DNA of 64,000 nt from Streptococcus parasanguinis ATCC 15912 (GTDB taxonomy: Bacteria > Bacillota > Bacilli > Lactobacillales > Streptococcaceae). The first letter of the stretch is position 1; each line of letters starts with the position of its first letter. Below are positions 19,129 to 27,973 of this stretch, one piece after another. The notes under the pieces were generated by a model. It did no database searches. It had not been told where the DNA came from and saw nothing but the letters and a program-made list of their open reading frames with translations. Location of the stretch: assembly GCF_000164675.2 (NCBI RefSeq), contig NC_015678.1, forward strand, positions 1,612,001 through 1,676,000, written 5' to 3'. Position numbers and translations under genes: made by a program.

Positions 19129-19166
19129 AATACTCCTTTTCGTCAATTAGTAGGTCTCACCTATAC

Positions 19167-19180
19167 TATTCGGAAAAAAA
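19167..19180 (-). promoter_or_regulatory. CIN-box-like ComX (SigX) site before lytF
   Basis: The minus strand reads TCCGAATA (complement 19167-19174), 7/8 to the SigX box TACGAATA, directly preceded by a run of T. It lies about 40 bases before the lytF start, as expected for a late competence promoter. Confidence 0.6.
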
Positions 19181-19255
19181 TGAGAAATAGGAGAAAATAG
19201 CAAAAAATGTTTGGATTCTACTGGAAATAGGAGACTTTTGCTGAAATCATTAGAA

Positions 19256-19279
19256 TAAAACGAACGATTATGATATAAT
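19256..19279 (+). promoter_or_regulatory. purD promoter, with weak PurBox-like sequence
   Basis: TATAAT at 19274-19279 has no good -35. TAAAACGAACGAT (19256-19268) is a 10/13 match to the PurBox and lies where an activator could replace the -35. It is the natural start of the second purine unit, which cannot be read through from purH because of the opposed lytF gene and the terminator. Confidence 0.4.
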
Positions 19280-19310
19280 TTAATAAAATAATTCGCAAAA
19301 GAGGTTCGAG

Positions 19311-20573
19311 ATGAAACTTTTGGTTGTTGGATCTGGCGGTCGTGAGCATGCGATTGCTAAGAAATTGTTGGAGCCTACAAACGTTGAGCAGGTTTTTGTG
19401 GCTCCTGGTAATGATGGGATGCGATTAGACGGTCTTGATTTGATCAATATCGGAATTTCCGAACATTCTAAGCTGATTGACTTCGCAAAAGTCAACGATA
19501 TTGCTTGGACCTTTATCGGTCCAGATGATGCCCTTGCAGCTGGTATCGTGGATGATTTCAATGTGGCTGGACTCAAAGCCTTTGGTCCTACCAAGGCTGC
19601 GGCTGAGCTGGAGTGGTCTAAGGATTTTGCTAAGGAAATCATGGTCAAATACGACGTTCCGACAGCAGCCTATGGAACCTTTTCAGATTTCGAGGAAGCT
19701 AAGGCTTATATCGAGGGGAAAGGCGCTCCAATCGTCGTCAAGGCAGACGGCTTGGCCCTAGGGAAAGGTGTCGTCGTTGCGGAGACGGTTGAGCAAGCAG
19801 TTGAAGCCGCTCACGAGATGCTTTTGGACAATAAATTCGGTGATTCAGGTGCGCGTGTGGTCATCGAGGAATTCCTTGACGGAGAAGAGTTCTCTCTCTT
19901 TGCCTTTGTCAACGGGGACAAGTTCTACATCATGCCAACGGCACAGGACCACAAACGTGCCTACGATGGGGACAAGGGTCCTAACACTGGTGGGATGGGT
20001 GCCTATGCGCCAGTTCCTCACTTACCACAGAGCGTGGTTGACACGGCGGTTGACACTATTGTCAAGCCAGTTCTTGAAGGCATGATTAAAGAAGGGCGTC
20101 CGTACCTTGGTGTCCTTTACGCGGGGCTTATCTTGACAACTGATGGACCAAAAGTCATCGAGTTCAACTCACGCTTTGGAGACCCTGAAACGCAAATCAT
20201 CTTGCCTCGTTTGACATCTGACTTTGCACAAAATATCACTGACATTTTGGATGGCAAAGAGCCAGCCATCACTTGGACGGACAAGGGTGTGACATTGGGC
20301 GTGGTTGTAGCCTCAAACGGCTACCCACTCGCTTATGAGAAGGGTGTCAAGCTTCCAGCCAAGACAGATGGTGACATCATCACTTACTATGCTGGTGCCA
20401 AATTCGCTGAAAACGGGCAAGACCTCCTCTCAAACGGAGGACGCGTTTATATGCTCGTCACAACAGCAGATACTGTCAAAGACGGCCAAAACATCATCTA
20501 CAACGAACTCAATAAACAAAACACAGAAGGCCTGTTCTATCGTACGGATATCGGTAGCAAGGCGATAAAGTAG
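19311..20573 (+). CDS. purD: GAR synthetase
   Basis: 420 residues. It joins glycine to phosphoribosylamine with ATP. It begins MKLLVVGSGGREHAIAKKL and has the ATP-grasp features KADGLALGKGVVVA and NTGGMGAYAP, with the metal-binding FNSRFGDPETQ. Length is standard. GAGG lies eight bases before the ATG. It is the first gene of the second purine unit (D, E, K, two extra genes, B). Confidence 0.97.
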   Translation: MKLLVVGSGGREHAIAKKLLEPTNVEQVFVAPGNDGMRLDGLDLINIGISEHSKLIDFAKVNDIAWTFIGPDDALAAGIVDDFNVAGLKAFGPTKAAAELEWSKDFAKEIMVKYDVPTAAYGTFSDFEEAKAYIEGKGAPIVVKADGLALGKGVVVAETVEQAVEAAHEMLLDNKFGDSGARVVIEEFLDGEEFSLFAFVNGDKFYIMPTAQDHKRAYDGDKGPNTGGMGAYAPVPHLPQSVVDTAVDTIVKPVLEGMIKEGRPYLGVLYAGLILTTDGPKVIEFNSRFGDPETQIILPRLTSDFAQNITDILDGKEPAITWTDKGVTLGVVVASNGYPLAYEKGVKLPAKTDGDIITYYAGAKFAENGQDLLSNGGRVYMLVTTADTVKDGQNIIYNELNKQNTEGLFYRTDIGSKAIK

Positions 20574-20608
20574 AAGTACAAGAATAGCGCGACGAAGTCG
20601 CTAAACCC

Positions 20609-20740
20609 GATAATGGTCGCCGTGGTGAAAAGACCGGAACAGCATCTGTTCTGGTCGGGGGAAACTTTGAGACCTTAGGCTCAAAGTTTAGGAATGAAAC
20701 CGAAGGTTTGCTTCCGTCCCCACCACCTAAGACCATTATC
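20609..20740 (+). ncRNA. Multi-helix structured element in the purE leader
   Basis: This 132-base element folds as a closed multi-branch structure. The outer stem is GATAATGGTC (20609-20618) with GACCATTATC (20731-20740), perfect over 10 pairs. Inside are GTGGTG/CACCAC (20622-20627 and 20721-20726), a hairpin GACCGGAACAG-CAT-CTGTTCTGGTC (20632-20656), a perfect 10-base stem AAACTTTGAG/CTCAAAGTTT (20662-20689) and AAACC-GAA-GGTTT (20697-20709). It ends 22 bases before the purE start. It does not resemble the purine riboswitch or any named streptococcal repeat I know. It could be a cis-acting RNA, a processed small RNA or a palindromic mobile repeat. Confidence 0.6.
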
Positions 20741-20762
20741 AAAAAAAGAAAAAGGAAAAATT

Positions 20763-21254
20763 ATGACTAAACCAGTAATTTCCATCATCATGGGCTCAAA
20801 ATCCGACTGGGCAACCATGCAAAAAGCCGCTGAAGTCCTCGACAACTTCGGCGTTGCTTACGAAAAGAAAGTTGTTTCCGCACACCGTACACCGGACCTC
20901 ATGTTCAAACATGCCGAGGAAGCACGTAGCCGTGGCATCAAGGTCATCATCGCAGGTGCGGGTGGTGCTGCTCACTTGCCAGGTATGGTTGCTGCTAAAA
21001 CAACCCTTCCAGTTATCGGGGTACCCGTCAAATCACGTGCCCTTAGTGGTGTGGATTCGCTCTATTCCATCGTTCAGATGCCAGGCGGAGTGCCTGTCGC
21101 AACTATGGCGATCGGTGAAGCGGGTGCGACCAACGCTGCCCTCTTTGCCCTCCGTCTTCTTTCGGTAGAGGACCAGGCTATTGCGACAGCGTTAGCAGAT
21201 TTCGCAGAAGAACAAGGAAAAATCGCAGAGGAGTCTACAAATGAGCTCAACTAA
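20763..21254 (+). CDS. purE: N5-CAIR mutase (catalytic subunit PurE)
   Basis: 163 residues. PurE moves the carboxyl group of N5-CAIR to give CAIR. It has [29 protein letters not shown] (catalytic His) and [16 protein letters not shown], the octameric PurE signatures. The start is ATG 20763 behind AAAGGAAAAA; the longer upstream frame runs through the structured leader and is not coding. It overlaps purK by 14 bases, so the two subunits are made together. Confidence 0.96.
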   Translation: MTKPVISIIMGSKSDWATMQKAAEVLDNFGVAYEKKVVSAHRTPDLMFKHAEEARSRGIKVIIAGAGGAAHLPGMVAAKTTLPVIGVPVKSRALSGVDSLYSIVQMPGGVPVATMAIGEAGATNAALFALRLLSVEDQAIATALADFAEEQGKIAEESTNELN

Positions 21255-22332
21255 AACCATTGGCATCATCGGTGGTGGCCAGCTCGGTCAGATGATGGCG
21301 ATCTCAGCTATCTACATGGGACACAAGGTTATTGCGTTGGACCCAGCAGCTGATTGCCCAGCCTCCCGTGTGGCAGAAATCATCGTGGCCCCTTACGACG
21401 ACGTGGATGCCCTTCGTCAGTTGGCGGACCGTTGTGATGTTCTCACTTATGAATTTGAAAATGTCGATGCTGACGGTTTGGATGCTGTTATCAAAGATGG
21501 ACAACTCCCACAAGGGACAGACCTCCTCCGAATCTCCCAAAACCGGATCTTTGAGAAGGACTTTCTTTCCAACAAGGCCCAAGTCACTGTAGCACCATAT
21601 AAGGTCGTAACTTCTAGCAAAGACTTGGCAGATATCGACCTCTCGAAAAACTATGTCCTCAAGACAGCGACCGGTGGTTACGACGGCCATGGTCAGAAGG
21701 TCATTCGTTCAGAAGCAGACTTGGAAGAAGCATACACTTTAGCGGACTCAGCAGACTGCGTTTTAGAAGAGTTCGTCAACTTTGATCTTGAGATTTCAGT
21801 CATCGTGTCTGGTAATGGCAAGGACGTGACGGTTTTCCCAGTTCAGGAAAATATCCACCGCAACAACATTCTTTCAAAAACCATTGTGCCTGCTCGCATT
21901 TCAGAAAGTCTAGCTGAAAAAGCCAAAGTCATGGCAGTACGAATCGCTGAACAACTGAATCTCTCTGGTACACTTTGTGTAGAAATGTTTGCGACAGCAG
22001 ATGATATCATTGTCAATGAAATCGCGCCACGTCCACACAACTCAGGTCATTACTCAATCGAAGCCTGCGACTTCTCCCAGTTTGATACCCATATCTTGGG
22101 AGTTCTAGGAGCACCACTCCCAGCAATTCACCTTCATGCTCCTGCTGTTATGCTCAATGTTCTCGGCCAACATGTCGAGGCTGCTGAAACATATGTGACA
22201 GAAAATCCGAGCGCTCACCTCCACTTATATGGTAAACTAGAAGCAAAGCACAACCGCAAAATGGGACATGTGACTTTGTTTAGTGATGTGCCAGACGAGG
22301 TTGAAGAGTTTGGGAAAGGGATTGATTTTTAA
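21241..22332 (+). CDS. purK: N5-CAIR synthetase
   Basis: 363 residues, ATP-grasp fold. It begins [21 protein letters not shown] and carries [27 protein letters not shown] and [17 protein letters not shown], in family order. It carboxylates AIR with bicarbonate and ATP to give the PurE substrate. The ATG lies within purE; GAGGAG just upstream is its ribosome site. The stop codon is directly followed by the GTG of the next gene. Confidence 0.96.
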   Translation: MSSTKTIGIIGGGQLGQMMAISAIYMGHKVIALDPAADCPASRVAEIIVAPYDDVDALRQLADRCDVLTYEFENVDADGLDAVIKDGQLPQGTDLLRISQNRIFEKDFLSNKAQVTVAPYKVVTSSKDLADIDLSKNYVLKTATGGYDGHGQKVIRSEADLEEAYTLADSADCVLEEFVNFDLEISVIVSGNGKDVTVFPVQENIHRNNILSKTIVPARISESLAEKAKVMAVRIAEQLNLSGTLCVEMFATADDIIVNEIAPRPHNSGHYSIEACDFSQFDTHILGVLGAPLPAIHLHAPAVMLNVLGQHVEAAETYVTENPSAHLHLYGKLEAKHNRKMGHVTLFSDVPDEVEEFGKGIDF

Positions 22333-23283
22333 GTGAAAATAGCGATTCTAGGACTTGGAGTCATCGGGACCACTTATGCCTACGCCTTTCAAAAAGCAGG
22401 CCATCAAGTAGAGCACGTACTGAGAGATAGTAAGAAAAGCACTGCTCCGAAGGAGTTGTCGGTTGATCTGCTAGATGGTCGCTATCATTCCAAAGGTGAA
22501 AATAAACACGACACCTATGAGGTTCATGTGGCGGAAGCTGATTCGGAATATGATTTTATTTTTCTGAGTGTGCGTCATGGATTTGTCAAAGAAGCTGTGG
22601 AAACCTTGCGAAATAATCAGATCAAAGGGACTCTTGTTTTCTTCTGTAATTTCTGGGATACTCGAAAAGTGGTACAGGAGTGGGCAGGAGATTATGACTA
22701 TATTCTGGCCTTTCCGACAGCGGGCGGTCACATGCAGGAGGACCATTTGGATGGTGTCTTGTTTGACCATTTAATGCTAGAAGGTGAGCAAAAAGCACAG
22801 ATTTCTAACTATGCTGATCTGACAACTTTACTGACTTCTGCAGATTTGAAGTGGGAAGTGCCTCATGATATGGTCGAGTGGATTTGGATTCATATGGCGA
22901 TTAATGCGGGTGTCACTTCAACAGCTGCTCGCTCAGGAAATCTGGAAAATCCAGAAGAATTGGCTCTGAACTTGATGAATAGTTCATCGGAATTGTCATT
23001 GGCCATCAAGACCATTCGAGAAGCTTTGAAAGTCGTAGAAGCGCGTGGCGTGAATTTGAAGCTTTATAAGGCAGAACTCTTACCCTACAAAATTCCCGCT
23101 TGGATAGCCGGTAAAGCCATGAAAGTCATGTTTGCGAAAAATGAGCTGACCCGAAAAATCATGACCTTGCACAATGACAAACAGGACATCTTCTATTGTT
23201 GTCAAAGTGTTTATCAAACTGGTCAGGAATTAGGTGTCAAGATGCCTATTCTGGAAGCAAATATGAAGGGCATTTCGATTTAG
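22333..23283 (+). CDS. Ketopantoate reductase-family (ApbA/PanE-like) oxidoreductase
   Basis: 316 residues starting at GTG 22333, with no gap after purK. KIAILGLGVIGTTYAYAFQKAGHQVEHVLRD is a Rossmann dinucleotide-binding start (GxGxxG), and the rest follows the ApbA/PanE pattern with a helical C-terminal domain (HDMVEWIWIHMAINAGVTSTAARSG, like the Lys/Asn active-site helix of the family). The usual catalytic Lys is not obvious: the equivalent helix has MVEWIWIHM. It is therefore probably a family member of different specificity, not true PanE. Its position inside the purine operon gives co-expression but no clear pathway link. Confidence 0.7.
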   Translation: MKIAILGLGVIGTTYAYAFQKAGHQVEHVLRDSKKSTAPKELSVDLLDGRYHSKGENKHDTYEVHVAEADSEYDFIFLSVRHGFVKEAVETLRNNQIKGTLVFFCNFWDTRKVVQEWAGDYDYILAFPTAGGHMQEDHLDGVLFDHLMLEGEQKAQISNYADLTTLLTSADLKWEVPHDMVEWIWIHMAINAGVTSTAARSGNLENPEELALNLMNSSSELSLAIKTIREALKVVEARGVNLKLYKAELLPYKIPAWIAGKAMKVMFAKNELTRKIMTLHNDKQDIFYCCQSVYQTGQELGVKMPILEANMKGISI

Positions 23284-23291
23284 GAGGTTTT

Positions 23292-23519
23292 ATGATTCAA
23301 CTCATTGTCAACGCCTTTGTTGAAAAAGAGAAGACAGGGGCAGTCGTCGAAGTCTTGTATGCTAGTAGCGATCACGAAAAAGTGAAAGCTAAGTATGAAG
23401 AGCTGACTGCTCAATATCCTGAAAACTATTTAGCCATCTATGATGTCCCGATGGATACGGATTTGAATACACTGGATCACTATCCATCTGTGTGGATCGG
23501 GAAAGAAGAATTTGAATAA
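23292..23519 (+). CDS. Conserved small protein between purK and purB
   Basis: 75 residues from ATG 23292 behind GGAGG (23283-23287). Acidic, mixed alpha/beta composition, no signal peptide or membrane segment: [20 protein letters not shown]... to WIGKEEFE. I recall a similar small gene at the same place (before purB) in pneumococcus, but know no function for it. It is too well provided with a ribosome site and too well packed between genes to be chance. Confidence 0.65.
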   Translation: MIQLIVNAFVEKEKTGAVVEVLYASSDHEKVKAKYEELTAQYPENYLAIYDVPMDTDLNTLDHYPSVWIGKEEFE

Positions 23520-23572
23520 AAGACTGTTGGTTGCTAACTGATGTGAAACATCAAAAGAAAGGAAAATTAAAC

Positions 23573-24871
23573 ATGATTGATAGATATAGCCGCCCTGAGA
23601 TGGCGAACATTTGGACTGAAGAAAATAAATACCGTGCTTGGCTTGAGGTGGAAATCTTGGCTGACGAAGCATGGGCTGAATTGGGAGAAATCCCTAAGGA
23701 AGATGTGGCTTTGATTCGTGAAAAAGCGGACTTTGACATCGACCGTATTTTGGAAATCGAGCAGCAAACTCGTCACGATGTGGTGGCTTTCACACGTGCG
23801 GTTTCTGAGACGCTTGGTGAAGAACGTAAGTGGGTTCACTATGGTTTGACTTCTACTGACGTAGTAGATACGGCCTATGGTTACCTCTACAAACAAGCCA
23901 ACGACATCATCCGCAAGGACCTTGAAAACTTCCTTAACATCATTGCTGACAAAGCGAAAGAACACAAGTTCACCATCATGATGGGTCGTACGCACGGTGT
24001 GCACGCTGAGCCGACAACTTTTGGTCTTAAATTGGCAACTTGGTACAGCGAAATGAAACGGAACATCGAGCGTTTCGAGCATGCGGCTGCTGGCGTGGAA
24101 GCTGGTAAAATTTCTGGTGCGGTTGGTAACTTTGCCAACATCCCACCATTCGTTGAAAAATACGTCTGCGACAAATTGGGTATCCGTGCTCAAGAAATCT
24201 CTACACAGGTCCTTCCTCGTGACCTTCACGCTGAGTACTTTGCAGTTCTTGCGAGCATCGCAACATCTATCGAACGTATGGCAACGGAAATCCGTGGTCT
24301 TCAAAAATCTGAACAACGTGAAGTGGAAGAGTTCTTTGCCAAAGGTCAAAAAGGGTCTTCAGCAATGCCTCACAAACGTAACCCAATCGGTTCTGAAAAC
24401 ATGACAGGCCTTGCGCGTGTTATCCGTGGTCACATGGTGACAGCTTATGAAAACGTAGCCCTTTGGCACGAACGTGATATCTCTCACTCATCAGCTGAGC
24501 GTATCATCGCACCAGACACAACAATCTTGATTGATTACATGCTCAACCGTTTCGGAAACATTGTTAAGAACTTGACAGTCTTCCCAGAAAACATGATCCG
24601 CAACATGAACTCTACATTTGGTTTGATCTTCAGCCAACGTGCGATGCTTACTTTGATTGAAAAAGGCATGACACGTGAGCAAGCTTACGACCTTGTTCAA
24701 CCAAAGACTGCCCAATCATGGGATAACCAAGTGGACTTCAAGCCACTTCTTGAATCAGATCCAGAGGTAACTTCACGCCTCACTCAAGAAGAAATCGACG
24801 AAATCTTCAATCCAACTTACTACACCAAACGGGTGGATGAAATCTTCGAACGCATCGGTTTGGGTGACTAA
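23573..24871 (+). CDS. purB: Adenylosuccinate lyase
   Basis: 432 residues beginning [20 protein letters not shown], with the start chosen behind AAAGGAAAA; upstream codons lack support. It splits SAICAR and adenylosuccinate, releasing fumarate, so it acts in both IMP and AMP formation. Seen are the family signature [16 protein letters not shown] (catalytic Ser loop), [13 protein letters not shown] and [16 protein letters not shown] (catalytic His). It is the last purine gene here. Confidence 0.97.
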   Translation: MIDRYSRPEMANIWTEENKYRAWLEVEILADEAWAELGEIPKEDVALIREKADFDIDRILEIEQQTRHDVVAFTRAVSETLGEERKWVHYGLTSTDVVDTAYGYLYKQANDIIRKDLENFLNIIADKAKEHKFTIMMGRTHGVHAEPTTFGLKLATWYSEMKRNIERFEHAAAGVEAGKISGAVGNFANIPPFVEKYVCDKLGIRAQEISTQVLPRDLHAEYFAVLASIATSIERMATEIRGLQKSEQREVEEFFAKGQKGSSAMPHKRNPIGSENMTGLARVIRGHMVTAYENVALWHERDISHSSAERIIAPDTTILIDYMLNRFGNIVKNLTVFPENMIRNMNSTFGLIFSQRAMLTLIEKGMTREQAYDLVQPKTAQSWDNQVDFKPLLESDPEVTSRLTQEEIDEIFNPTYYTKRVDEIFERIGLGD

Positions 24872-25141
24872 TCGCAACGAAAAACGGGAATTTGAAAAAT
24901 AGACGAAAGAGGCTGGGCAAAAACTGTCCAGCCTTTGATGTTTGATAAGAATAACCGCAAGATGCAGTGGTTGATTGCTCAAAGCACTGCTTTGAGGTGG
25001 TGGATAGGACTTGTGAAGCAAGTATCCTAAGTCTTTGTTCGCTTATGAAGCTCCAAAGATGACCTATGGTGACGGAAACAATGTTTCCTTTATCTGCAGT
25101 CTTCAACAGTCTCCCAGACTGTTGAAGCTATGCGGGGTGAT
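24872..25141 (-). repeat. Intergenic repeat copy R1 (reverse orientation)
   Basis: The purB-bgaR gap holds no gene. A hairpin AGGCTGG/CCAGCCT (about 24910-24936) is followed by DNA whose complement matches the repeat at 33260-33315. Examples are GCAGTGGTTGATTG near 24964 (the complement of CAATCAACCACTGC at 33304-33317) and CTTTGTTCGCTTATGAAGCT near 25033 (the complement of a segment of the 33270-33300 hairpin). GCTTCAACAGTCT-GGG-AGACTGTTGAAG forms a further stem (plus strand about 25098-25128). Confidence 0.55.
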
Positions 25142-25180
25142 AAGATCGAAAAAGTTCGGGGAACCTTTTCGATCTTTTTT
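25142..25180 (+). terminator. Rho-independent terminator of the purD-purB unit
   Basis: AGATCGAAAAAG and CCTTTTCGATCT pair (one bulge) and are followed by six T. It lies 270 bases after purB, so the repeat would be part of the transcript. Confidence 0.8.
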
Positions 25181-25301
25181 AATTCCTCGGAGTTCTTTCC
25201 CACTTCCTTTTTTAAACTTTTTATAGCCAAACTATCACTAATTATATATATTTTTATAGAGGGCTTTAGAAATCGCTTTCAACGTGTTATACTGAACCTA
25301 T

Positions 25302-25335
25302 AAAAAAAGACCGAGGTGTCTCAGTCTTTTTGGTT
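25302..25335 (-). terminator. Terminator of bgaR (minus strand)
   Basis: On the minus strand AAAAAGACTGAG and the later GGTCTTTTTTT pair through AAAGAC/GTCTTT, ending in T's directly after the bgaR stop. Confidence 0.7.
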
Positions 25336-25336
25336 C

Positions 25337-26053
25337 TTAGTGATCGCGACTACAGGAGATGAATTTAATCTTGTAGTAGTCACCGCGTTTATAGGTTTCC
25401 GTGTATTCAAGGATTTGGCCAGTTGCTTCTAGCTTGGTCGTCTTCACTTGTTTGACCGTTGGGAAATTTTCGTCGATCTTTAATACTTTGGCCACCTTGC
25501 TAGGTGTAGGGAAGACGATTTCGTTGACTTCTTCGAAGTGCTCATCATTCATATGAATGTGGTAGTCTTCTTTGAAGCGATCATAGATAGAGCTATAGTA
25601 TTCCAAATTTGGATAGTTTGGATTGATGTATTGTTCAGGAATATAGGTTTGGTGGAAGATATACGTATCATCCTCTATTTGACGAGTCCGTTCGATCTTA
25701 TAGTAGAATTGCGTTGGATTGAGGCCTAGTTTGTCTAGGATGTTCAAGGTATTTCCGCGTTTAATAGAGAGAACTTTGACTTTGGCCTTTTGGATGGGGA
25801 AAGTTTCAACATCTGAAAACTCAACCAGTTTGTGTTTTCGAGCACGAGAAACAAAGGTCCCTTTTCCTTGCTGGCGGACAATGTAACCATCAGTAGCGAG
25901 GTCGTTCAAAGCACGGACAACGGTGATAGAGCTGACATCATAAATTTTAATGAGTTCAGCTTCCGTATAAAATTTATCTCCATTTTCAAATTTTCCTGAG
26001 ATAATTTGCTGCTTCAATTCATCTTTGATGTGTTGGTACTTTGGAATTGCCAT
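25337..26053 (-). CDS. bgaR: GntR/HutC-family regulator BgaR
   Basis: 238 residues on the minus strand. The N-terminal winged helix-turn-helix (IPKYQHIKDELKQQIISGKF...YTEAELIKIYDVSSITVVRAL) carries the GntR pattern. From about residue 85 on it has a UTRA effector domain (YKIERTRQIEDDTYIFHQTYIP...). It is divergent to bgaC and the PTS genes, the same arrangement as the BgaR repressor in pneumococcus. It presumably binds the palindrome at the bgaC start site and lets go when a sugar phosphate binds. The effector is not readable from sequence. Confidence 0.85.
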   Translation of the reverse strand: MAIPKYQHIKDELKQQIISGKFENGDKFYTEAELIKIYDVSSITVVRALNDLATDGYIVRQQGKGTFVSRARKHKLVEFSDVETFPIQKAKVKVLSIKRGNTLNILDKLGLNPTQFYYKIERTRQIEDDTYIFHQTYIPEQYINPNYPNLEYYSSIYDRFKEDYHIHMNDEHFEEVNEIVFPTPSKVAKVLKIDENFPTVKQVKTTKLEATGQILEYTETYKRGDYYKIKFISCSRDH

Positions 26054-26116
26054 AGTGCTACCTCTCTTTAGATTTCTCTTATGTAACCTTATTTTAACAT
26101 ATTTTTTACAAAAGTG

Positions 26117-26166
26117 TTGACATTTTTAAAATAATTTATTATATTAATAAATGTAAGTGATTACAT
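26117..26166 (+). promoter_or_regulatory. bgaC promoter with operator / cre-like palindrome
   Basis: TTGACA (26117-26122), a 17-base spacer and TATATT (26140-26145) form a strong promoter. At its start site lies the palindrome ATGTAA-GTGA-TTACAT (26151-26166). Its core TGTAAGTGATTACA is 13/14 to the cre consensus TGWNANCGNTNWCA, so it could bind CcpA, BgaR or both. Confidence 0.65.
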
Positions 26167-26185
26167 ACAAGAAAGGGAGGCGTTT

Positions 26186-27973
26186 ATGGATGTTTTTGAA
26201 ATTCGCGATGATTTCTATTTAAAAGGTCAACCTTTCAAGATTTTGTCTGGAGCGATTCATTATTTTCGAATTGATCCTGCTGACTGGTATCATTCCTTGT
26301 TTAATCTAAAGGCCTTGGGGTTCAACACGGTTGAGACTTATGTGCCATGGAACGTGCATGAACCCCGCAAGGGGCAGTTTGACTTTAGTGGTCGATTGGA
26401 TCTAGAACGTTTCATTCAAACAGCCCAGTCCCTAGGACTTTACATGATTGTAAGACCGTCGCCCTTTATCTGTGCAGAGTGGGAATTTGGTGGATTGCCA
26501 GCCTGGCTCTTGGAAGAAGATATGCGCATCCGCTCATCGGACCCAGCCTTTATCGAAGCGGTTGATCGTTATTATGATCACTTGCTTGGGTTGTTGACAC
26601 CCTACCAAGTGGATCAGGGTGGTCCAATCCTCATGATGCAGGTGGAGAATGAATATGGCTCTTATGGAGAGGACAAAGCTTATCTGCGTGCCATTCGGGA
26701 TTTGATGAAGAAAAAAGGTGTGACCTGTCCCCTTTTTACATCAGATGGTCCATGGCGAGCAGCGCTAAGAGCAGGAACCTTGATCGAAGAGGACCTCTTT
26801 GTGACAGGGAACTTCGGCTCCAAAGCAGCTTACAATTTTGGCCAGATGCAAGAATTCTTTGACGAATACGGCAAGAAATGGCCCTTGATGTGTATGGAAT
26901 TCTGGGATGGCTGGTTTACCCGCTGGAAGGAACCCGTGATTCAAAGGGAGCCAGAGGAGTTGGCAGAAGCTGTACATGAGGTCTTGGAGCTTGGCTCCAT
27001 CAATCTCTATATGTTTCATGGCGGAACCAATTTCGGCTTTATGAATGGTTGCTCAGCTCGGGGAACGCTCGATTTGCCACAGGTGACGTCCTATGACTAT
27101 GGGGCTTTGCTCAATGAGCAGGGCAATCCGACAGAGAAGTATTATGCTATTCAAAAAATGATGGCGACCTATTATCCGGAATACCCACAGCAGGAACCGC
27201 TTATCAAAGAGTGTTTGCCAGAACAAACCTTGCAATTGGCAGCCAAGACTAGTCTTTTTGGGAATCTGGACAATCTGGCTCAGGTTGAGACCAGCCTTTA
27301 TCCCGAAAAGATGGAAGAGTTGGGGCAAACCACAGGTTATCTACTATATGAGACAGACCTTGAGTTGGATGCGGAAGAAGAAAAACTGCGCATCATTGAT
27401 GGTCGGGATCGGGTACAAATTTACCTAGATGATCGCCATGTAGCAACACAATACCAAACAGAGATCGGTGAAGATCTTTTTATCAAAGGAAAAAAGAAAG
27501 CGGTTACGAATTTAAAAATCTTGCTTGAGAATATGGGACGTGTCAACTACGGGCACAAGCTCTTAGCTGATAGCCAGCACAAGGGCATTCGTACAGGTGT
27601 CTGTGTGGATTTGCATTTCCACCTTCATTGGAAGCAGTATCCACTGGATTTACAAGATCTCAGTCAGCTCGATTTTTCAAAGGAATGGCAGGCAGGTGCT
27701 CCAGCCTTTTACCGATATGATTTTCAGCTGGACCACACCCTTGATACCTATCTAGATATGACAGGATTTGGAAAGGGGGTCGTCTTTGTCAATGGCCATA
27801 ACCTTGGCCGCTTCTGGGAGGTCGGACCGACCACTTCACTTTATGTGCCTCATGGTTTCCTCAAAGAAGGAGCCAATAGCCTGATCGTCTTTGAGACAGA
27901 AGGGCGGTACCAAGAGACACTTCAGCTTGTTCAACAACCTACATTCAAAGAAGTAAAGGGGGAAAACTTATGA
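26186..27973 (+). CDS. bgaC: Family GH35 beta-galactosidase BgaC
   Basis: 595 residues. The GH35 catalytic barrel starts ILSGAIHYFRIDPADWYHSL and VETYVPWNVHEPRKGQFDF. The acid/base is Glu156 in MMQVENEYGSYG and the nucleophile Glu238 in MCMEFWDGWF. The second half holds the beta-rich domains typical of GH35, with a late GKGVVFVNGHNLGRFWEVGP. In pneumococcus BgaC cuts terminal beta-1,3-linked galactose from N-acetylglucosamine. There is no signal peptide or LPxTG anchor; how the enzyme meets its substrate (uptake or surface exposure) is unclear. It is first in an operon and overlaps the PTS IIB gene by four bases. Confidence 0.93.
   Translation: MDVFEIRDDFYLKGQPFKILSGAIHYFRIDPADWYHSLFNLKALGFNTVETYVPWNVHEPRKGQFDFSGRLDLERFIQTAQSLGLYMIVRPSPFICAEWEFGGLPAWLLEEDMRIRSSDPAFIEAVDRYYDHLLGLLTPYQVDQGGPILMMQVENEYGSYGEDKAYLRAIRDLMKKKGVTCPLFTSDGPWRAALRAGTLIEEDLFVTGNFGSKAAYNFGQMQEFFDEYGKKWPLMCMEFWDGWFTRWKEPVIQREPEELAEAVHEVLELGSINLYMFHGGTNFGFMNGCSARGTLDLPQVTSYDYGALLNEQGNPTEKYYAIQKMMATYYPEYPQQEPLIKECLPEQTLQLAAKTSLFGNLDNLAQVETSLYPEKMEELGQTTGYLLYETDLELDAEEEKLRIIDGRDRVQIYLDDRHVATQYQTEIGEDLFIKGKKKAVTNLKILLENMGRVNYGHKLLADSQHKGIRTGVCVDLHFHLHWKQYPLDLQDLSQLDFSKEWQAGAPAFYRYDFQLDHTLDTYLDMTGFGKGVVFVNGHNLGRFWEVGPTTSLYVPHGFLKEGANSLIVFETEGRYQETLQLVQQPTFKEVKGENL

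Noticed and set aside
20694..20762. N-terminal extension of PurE
   Set aside because: The extra codons run through the structured leader, lack a ribosome site, and the family starts at [12 protein letters not shown].
25265..25293. Promoter-like TTTAGA-N17-TATACT after purB
   Set aside because: A transcript from it would meet the bgaR terminator hairpin within about 35 bases and contains nothing recognisable.
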